Below, one piece after another: positions 57,096 through 64,000 of a stretch of 64,000 nucleotides of DNA. Below the pieces are notes generated by a model, which saw only the letters and a list, made by a program, of their open reading frames with translations, was not told the DNA's origin and did no database searches. The position numbers were made by a program, and so were the translations under genes. Numbering within the stretch: position 1 is the stretch's first letter; each line of letters begins with the position of its first letter. The stretch comes from Acanthaster planci (taxonomy: Eukaryota; Echinodermata; Asteroidea; Valvatida; Acanthasteridae), in the NCBI RefSeq assembly GCF_001949145.1, contig NW_019091357.1, positions 2,766,859 to 2,830,858 on the forward strand. Direction: 5' to 3'.

Positions 57096-57992
57096 AACGA
57101 CCGTTGGCCGGTGTGAGAACGCTTCCGTATGCACCGTCGAAAGGGATTAGACATCGGGGTAAAAGAGACAACATTGTAGCGCCGAGTATGTGTTAATATG
57201 TAACACGTTAACCATCGAGGGCCGCGTTGGATATTATGACGTAGTGGGTACTATGCATTACCATAGAAACTGAAAGGTCTTAAAATAATTGTCACTTAAA
57301 GGAGCGGGAAAGACGTCAGAATCGAGGCTAAGCCAACTCACGACCAAACTTCATCAAAGCAATCTGAAAATGTCGATTTTTCTAAACAAACTTCTATGAA
57401 ACTCCTTTATTAGAACTTGTCGTCGGCTCCTAAAATGTTACGTTGAAAAGGAATATGAGTTTTTTTTTAACAACGGTGGGTATAAACGGATCGGTTGAAG
57501 CTGCATATCAGTTGCCACTCCGTGTCTCGTGCGTTCCAAGTCACCGACCTGAAATAATTGTATGGGGTACATGAGACGCTTTCGAATTTCGCATCTTTTA
57601 ACTGACGGGAGCATAGGCATATAGGCTATCCCAGAATCTGTGAAGACTTTCTCTGGAGCTGTCGCGTGCATCACTCGCTACCGAAACCGTACATGCCCCG
57701 TGCCCCCGTTCTCCCATTCACAGTGGCCTTTCCAAAGTTGTTACTTTGTCACCTGAAGCAAAGTGGGAAAGATAAGACTACTTCAATTTATGTGATTTTC
57801 GCGACTGTCCTTGATAATTTTTTTTTTTGTCGTCCAGACGCCAACCTCAAAAGGGGCAGCTTCTCTTTTCGGATCTTAATGTTTGATATTCGATAAATTT
57901 CGAGTCTTGAGCACAGTACTCATGGATATGGCTGGAATTTTGACTGTATTATGTCAAATGCCACCAAAAAATAATTTAAAAATAGTCCTTAC

Positions 57993-59906
57993 ATCTGTGT
58001 TTTGTACCCTTTTCGTGTGTTCCAATGACAGGCAGGTACATATGGAAGCCAGCGTGGATACCACAAAAGCAACCAGGCTAATACCCGCAGCGATGAAGTC
58101 ACTGACGATCGAGAAAGTAGGCTGAAGAAAAACAAACAAACAAACAAACAAACAAACAAAAGAAAGGGTCAGGCACTAATCAGCTGACTTCGGACAAGAC
58201 TCAGCCTGAGAGCTTGAGTTATGCATAAAAATGGGAAGAAATATTTGCTTAGAACCATTGTTTGTCACGACGAACATCTACCGGTAGGCTACACCTGAAC
58301 GCGCAGTGGACATGTTTACTCGCTCTTGTAAAATCAACAATATTTCTTTTTTTTTTCAAAATTACCAAAGCTGTGCAAAACCAAGGTGAACGGGTACCCG
58401 TATTTCTGGATCTTCGGTCTTATCATCATTATTGATGGGCAGATGTTCGTGAAACTCTTTTTCTGTTTTTCCCTAACATTTTTTTTCTGAAAATTTCTTG
58501 AAAATGTTGGAGTGAATCTGGAATTTGTGAGCATGGTGTCAAATCTTCCGACCCGAAACTTGGGAAGTGTGGACACCAGCGTGACAATCGATATTGCATG
58601 TGCAAGCCCGTGGCTTATGACGTTGCCACTTACATGCGCTCCACGGATACTGTTGCAGGCTGACGCCACAGAGAGGGCTAAATTCCCGACGGCTGCGCCG
58701 GACGAAAGTAGTGACATAACCAGGCTCACAACAGCCTACAGTTCGATAACAAGAACAGTTATAGGTAACTGATAGTATCTGTGTTTATATTGAAAACACG
58801 TTTTCTCCAATTCTCACTTTAAAAAAAATCCACATAGTTTACAATCTTTCATCAGTTTGACTGGTCGATTTTGATTTTGATCAATAATTCAACTCTTTCT
58901 CAGCGTTTCCGTTAGGTTGTGTTCTTCTGCAGTGACTAACCGAGCATAATGTATAGATTTTCTAAACAAATCTAATAAAAATTCTCGAATTTAAACTTCT
59001 CCTGAATAGATCACCATGCATAAAAATAGAAATGCGATGTGGCGTCCCGATTTGCAACAGAAATATCTTATCGGTGCTGGAGCGAATTGGACTGCTGTGC
59101 TCTTACCAAGCTCCTCCGCAGCGAGGGCGTCGTTGTGGATTTCTCGGATAAGATACCAAAGATCCCTGCAGGGAGATACAGCTGACGAAGGGGAAAAAGA
59201 AGTCCTTTCGACAAGAAAATTATCGGCAGTAACAAAACGTCGGTTCCAAATTGTTTCTACTTTTGACAGTAATTGCCAGTGGCGGTGGCCTTGACATTAC
59301 TGATGATATAAACAACCTTTTCATTACAGCTCAGGTAAATTCTGTCACTGTATGTATGTTGTGTTTTAACTTTATTTAAAGAAACAAGAGGCTTTAATTT
59401 TGTTTACTTCACGACGTTACCCTGCAGAGAGTCCCACCATAGGTAAATGTCCCACCCACAGATCCACTTGCACCCTAAAACAATACATGAAAGGTGGATA
59501 AAATGGGGAAAAAATGTTTGCCGTGTCATGTGACTCTGTAAAAGTCGTCTTCGGGTAGATTAAGTTTCCGTACGAAAAAATCAAACTGAACGAGCCCGTT
59601 CCGACTGTCAAGAACCAGAAACGGCATAGAAACTCACCCTGCAGAAGGCTAATGAAAGTGTTGGAGACCCCGAGACTGATTTTGGTCTCATCTGCCGCAA
59701 TTTCAGCGATCCCCTGCGCGATCGAGATTCTACCTCCATGTCGAGATGCAGGCCAAGAGGATCTGAAGGGTGGCGATTTTTGGAGCGGCCCGGTGAAGTC
59801 CGTTAAGTTGCCGCGAGGACTTTGAAGAGACCAGTGGCTGGGTCTCGCCGGGGTAAGCCGGCTGGTGAGTAGCCACCTCTTTACGTTCCGGACTCATTCT
59901 CGTCAT
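57993..59906 (-). pseudogene. Gene J: divergent MS4A-like copy with disrupted exon 1
   Basis: Minus-strand exons: exon 1 about 59906-59638, exon 2 59181-59107 (25 codons), exon 3 58735-58634 (34), exon 4 58121-57993 (43). Exons 2-4 are phase 0 with good splice sites: LYLPAGIFGILSEKS (TM2), LVMSLLSSGAAVGNLALSVA (TM3), FIAAGISLVAFVVSTLASIC (TM4). Exon 1 has a leader with PAYPGETQP and KIATLQILLACIS (TM1), then a stop at 59732. The hydrophobic frame resumes one frame over (IAQGIAEIAADETKIS) after a stretch bounded by two ATCTCG copies 19 bases apart. Even without those 19 bases the donor at 59637 leaves phase 1, not 0. So this is probably a pseudogene, or my exon 1 is wrong. No tail exon was found. 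It is the most divergent copy. Confidence 0.55.
58128..58162. repeat. (AAAC)n microsatellite beside gene J exon 4
   Basis: About eight AAAC units. On the minus strand they form the (TTTG)n tract just before the TTCTTCAG acceptor of exon 4. Confidence 0.85.
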
Positions 59907-60059
59907 GGGTGTGTAGGCACAAGTGGCGAGTAAACCTCGAGTCGATTTCCTGAACCAGCGCGCAACATATATCTCCAAGATATCAGGTAAACTTGGAATT
60001 ATCCAATGGACAAGACGAGGGGACGAGAGGGCGCACTTTGAAAAGCCGCACAAATGCTG

Positions 60060-63000
60060 TTCTGGCCGATTGCTTGTCCGTTAGGCATGATGTTTGAAAT
60101 GGAAAAAGGAAAAACAAAAGTAATAATGTTTGAAATTTTAATGTATCCCAGGTTTGTTTGCTGCACGGGCAATTTCGTCTTTTCTCTGATGAGGACTTCT
60201 CAAAATGAAAGTTACAAAGAGAATGCTAGAAATTTCCTTGCGAGTTGCTTCTTCTTTTGCTTTAGAAGCCAAGCTTCTTACTGTGATGGTCTTTAAATTA
60301 TTAATAAAACGTAATGATCATAATTATTTCATTGGTGTCGTGTGGAGGGGAGAAGCAGGGGTGCTCTTGCTCCCCTAAAAATAAAAAAAATAGAGATGAT
60401 GGGGTGTGAAAATCACAACTTTTCTTTAAAAACATCCCCCCCCCGCGGTCAGACGTGCACTCGTAGGGTGTCCGTTAATTTTCACAAATGCACTTTAATA
60501 ATAAATAATGTGGGTACCAGACTTCTATCGACCCGCGCGAGATATGATCCGACAGCGCTTTGGCAGTGGCTCAAATTAGTTGGCTACGGATCGAATTAGC
60601 AAGCACACGTAGTAAAGCCGTTAGCTAGCGGCTTCATGCATTTTCCAATGAGGTATGTTTTACGGTCAGCCGTAGCCAAGTAAATCGGACTCGGTCTGTA
60701 GCTGTCGTGGGATTGCACGTTATATGCACAGGGTATCCAAGAGGTGTCTGTCAACAACACAACAGCGGGGGATCATGTATGTTTAATTTATTGATTGACT
60801 CTCGGCGCGGCTGACCAGTTCCCTAAAACCACCATTGTTAATCCCTGGCATTCGTAGGGCTTCTTGCGGGTAATTTCCCGTACAGAAATGCCGATATGCG
60901 ACTTGACTCGGTGTTTATAGCAAGCTTTCAGCAGGGCCTACACATAGGGTTTCCAGCTTGTTGAAACTACATGTACATGTAGTGTAGAACATGGAGTTTT
61001 GCTGAACATCATATCGGAATGGTCCAAGCATGGCCCGAGACATTTCTACCTCCACGGTCCGAGGGTTCATCTTCGTTATTTTGACGCACCTAGCCCATTC
61101 AGCATTGTGCTGCCATTAACAAGCACAAGGACCAGGTGAGAGTTACACGTTTGCGTTTGGCATGTTTGGTTTGACTCTGAAGACTGATTCTGTCCAGACA
61201 GACCCAAAAAGGGGGAAGTCTTACCAATATACAGACAACATTAATTTTCCCTGAAAATATTATAACACTGTCTGATTAACAGCCATCAGAAAGCCATCAA
61301 AAACATGTCCTAAAAAGTGAAATTTAGCTGAGAAAATTCGGAAGCATTACTTAGAAAACACTTTGGATTTTTCAGACAAGCCCCATACAAATGTATACAT
61401 GTAGGTTTGTGCACAGGGCCTAGGCCTCAAGTGTTGTCTGTAGTGTAGCTCTTTCCAAGATGAACAATTTAAATTAAGTCATTATTTCCTAGTTGCATGG
61501 TCAGTTTACTCGAAAAAAGCTTTCCAATGGCCATTTGTTTTGAATCTCGTATGATAGGATAAAGTCTTTTTTGTGAGAAAATGTTCGTAACATCAGTTGA
61601 CGATCACATTCTTTTTACATTAAGTGTCCAAAAAAGCTGAAGTCCAGTGTAATGTCGATATAACTTATGATTATCTTTCTGTAGTTCTTGGTAAGAAATT
61701 AATTGGAAGTAATTGATTGGAAGTTAAGTAAGTGTAAAATCAAATTACAGAGATTGTGCACGATGGTCATCTCTCCGGTAAGATCTTTGGTTTCCACAGG
61801 GATACACTTTCTTTAGCCTTCTCCATGTGTGTCACCAGGATTTTTTTTGGGGGGGAGGGGCCAAAGCACTTTTCTGGGAGGTGGGATGTCCTAGGATAGA
61901 TGGGAAGACACTCATCAGTAACGAGTTGACAACCAGTCAGTTTCAGGGTTTGCTTGGAGCAAATTGGTGATTTTCAACCACTGTCTTCCTATTTTCATCT
62001 CTTATGCATTTTTGTCTATTTGTCTTGGAGGGGGGGGCCTTGCCATGCCAGTGCTCCTCCTTCCACTGTTGCCACGCTGCACTGGTACATGGATTCATAT
62101 CTGTGGTTCAGTCAAATCAATGGGACATGTTGCAGAAGCTGTTTTCAACAGGTGCGCCGTACAAAGTAACTTTGTGACTCTCCACAAACTCCAAGCCATG
62201 CAATGACTGTAGAGTTCTGGAAACTGAGTACAACACCTGTGGGTAATTCCAGAAATTAGGGGTCCAGAAGTGTGACATTTCGGTGTCCCTGTTACATCTG
62301 ACCTTTGTCATTTGACATGGAAATATCACCGGAATTGATTTCAAACTATTACTGTTTGTTTGGCAGGTAATTTCCATTAATTCATCACTCTTGGAAATTA
62401 GAAAATGTGTTCTGAACTTACAAAAAAAAATGGACCCCTAATTTCTGGAATTACTCCTGTGTGTTCTTTGTAACCTTTTTAAACACTGCTTGATTCTAAT
62501 TATGAATATTTCAGTTTTGCTTTTGTTTCCCAAATGTACATAAATGTATAAATCTGCCTTATTATTCCTAGCTGTGTGGAATTTTCTGAAGGCAGTCGTA
62601 AGCCACAATTTTCACTGCTCTTTAAAAATAGCAACAGCATCAATGAAGTTCATCAGTGCGTAAAAATACCACCGAAAATGTTGTGTGTGTGGAGGGATGC
62701 ATTGTGCACGAAGGGTAGGGTTGGTTGTGGTAATTATGAAGACTTATCAATTGTCCACAGACCAGGGCTATACGTGTACCATTTTATGTGAGCTAGACGC
62801 CAGGATTGATTGAATATCCTTTCATTGTCGTGTGTTTGCAGTTTGGGCCGGTGCGCCGTGCTGCTGGGTTTGTTGTAGGAGTCGATCACCATGACAGCCA
62901 AAGTTCATTGCTATGGACTGAATCGTTGTGCACACAGCAATCGTGTGTACAGAGCTCCATCATTAGCACACTCTGGCCAGGTGTATACTGTACATGTACA

Positions 63001-63270
63001 TGTGTGGTATGTGCCTGTATGCACCTTTCCGATCACTGTCTGTTATTAAAATTGATATGTTCAATTCATGACCTTTGTTCACCTCTGCGCAAGACACTCA
63101 TCACTGGGCAAACTTACCTGTTTGAAACCACTCTGGGAAATTGAGTCACTGAAAAAACACTTATTTCAGAAAGACGAAACAGAAACAAAATGCAGCAACT
63201 CAAATCAGCTGAAGCAGAGTTCAAAGGCTGCTGAAAATTACAAAAGCCCGAAGATGAAAGGAACATCATA
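60060..63270. other. Right-hand region without a recognised gene
   Basis: No further MS4A-like exon found. A donor-like CACAAGGACCAG|GTGAGA at about 61136 and acceptor-like sites near 62150 and 62841 could belong to another gene, but the frames between them show no family I recognise. G-run repeat pieces occur near 60420 and 61845. Confidence 0.35.
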
Positions 63271-63271
63271 G

Positions 63272-63742
63272 TAGGGCTGAGTCAATTTGAATAATTCACT
63301 ATTTCGAATATTCGACTTTCAATTTAATTGAATATCTGAATTTTCGGTCGTACCGACCGGCTGATTTTCATGAACAAACCATAAACAAAATCAGCTGCAA
63401 TAACACACACAATTGTACATTATGATCAATATAATAGCTCCTCATCGGAGTACATGTATCTCTAGCCATGATTTAGCAAGACTTCTTGCCCTGTTGAAAA
63501 TTTCAATTCCTTTTAAATATTTCAATGAATAATTGACTTTTTAAATCATTGTAAGATTTCTGACACTTTTCATTTGAATCTGCTTGAAAAGTAAACCTCC
63601 ATATTGCAATTTTTCTCATTTAAAACAACAGAAAATTTGCCGTTCCTTTTCATAAATTTTGCATTTGAATACTCAAATTTGAAAAAAAATGGATCGAATA
63701 TTGGGTTACATGTATTCGGATACTGTATTAGGCACAGCCCTA
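63272..63742. mobile_element. Non-autonomous element with TAGGGCTG ends (hAT-like)
   Basis: Left end TAGGGCTGAGTCAATTTGAA with TATTCGAATATTCGAC-type sequence; right end, inverted, TAGGGCTGTGCCTAATACAG with CCGAATAC and ATATTCG. About 470 bp, AT-rich, no open frame. The ends resemble hAT-type MITEs, but no clear 8-base target duplication is visible, so the class is tentative. Confidence 0.5.
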
Positions 63743-64000
63743 CATGTACATCACAGATGAACATTACCCCCATTCCAATCATAACAGTGTAGTAGAAAAT
63801 GAAGGATGGATTACATCTACTTCTCCCTGCCAATAGATTTCCTATCTCGTACCCCCCCTCAGCCAGTCCCTCGAGCCTCGTTATCCCATTGCACATGTGC
63901 ATGAAATGTTCCTCTCTAGTTCTTGATCGGCTAACTGTGACATGATGTCACCCGATGTGAATAATTCACATTGTTGTGGGCATTGCACTGTTGTCAAGAG

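Noticed and set aside
57438-57674. Candidate tail exon of gene J (QLQPIRLYPPLL)
   Set aside because: Has a Pro-Pro near a Tyr but not in PPxY order, and no acceptor in the right phase with an IQ- or IP-type start.
62806-63144. 112-codon frame at the right edge
   Set aside because: Cysteine-rich translation of TACATGTACA-type repeat and ordinary spacer; a possible acceptor at 62841 has no matching family or downstream donor.

Overview
The window is animal nuclear DNA. It has multi-exon genes with GT-AG introns, long introns, many short inverted-repeat transposons, simple repeats and one assembly gap. Gene content and style (tandem CD20-like genes, YY1-like boxes at promoters, TACATGTA-rich spacers) suggest an invertebrate deuterostome. 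Amphioxus is my best guess, but a hemichordate or echinoderm cannot be excluded without a search.

Nearly all recognisable coding content is one gene family: small four-pass membrane proteins of the MS4A/CD20 type. The shared plan is a non-coding first exon; exon 1 (Q-x-V-Q-M-Q-V leader, basic stretch, TM1, first loop, W-G-G); exon 2 (TM2, 22-25 codons, YLPAG core); exon 3 (TM3 plus a variable second loop); exon 4 (TM4, often Y-C-C-Y-V-M-x-E-Y); exon 5 (Pro/Ala/Tyr-rich cytoplasmic tail with a PPxY motif); and a tiny exon 6 (about 8-10 residues ending L-A in D, F, G and H; L-V in E'). The introns between exons 1, 2, 3, 4 and 5 are phase 0; the last is phase 1.

Layout: A (minus, 3' end off or near the left edge); B, C, D, E (pseudogene), F, E' (orphan exons 5-6), G and H (all plus); then I and J (minus). 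A and B are head to head, H and I tail to tail. C and D arose by a tandem duplication of about 8.3-8.9 kb whose breakpoint lies inside gene B's exon 5. F and G arose from a second tandem duplication that starts in intron 4 of an E-type gene, leaving orphan tail exons between F and G. C has an early stop that removes the PPxY tyrosine, E has two internal deletions, and J has a broken exon 1.

The most interesting signals are: replacement-rich divergence confined to the extracellular loops of both sister pairs; a conserved PPxY tail implying WW-domain (Nedd4-type) partners; a repeated promoter/5' exon module with a YY1-like box at a fixed spacing; intron-4 tracts with no differences between paralogs; and intact orphan tail exons that gene F could splice onto. 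About 50.9-53.9 kb and 60.0-64.0 kb hold no gene I can recognise.
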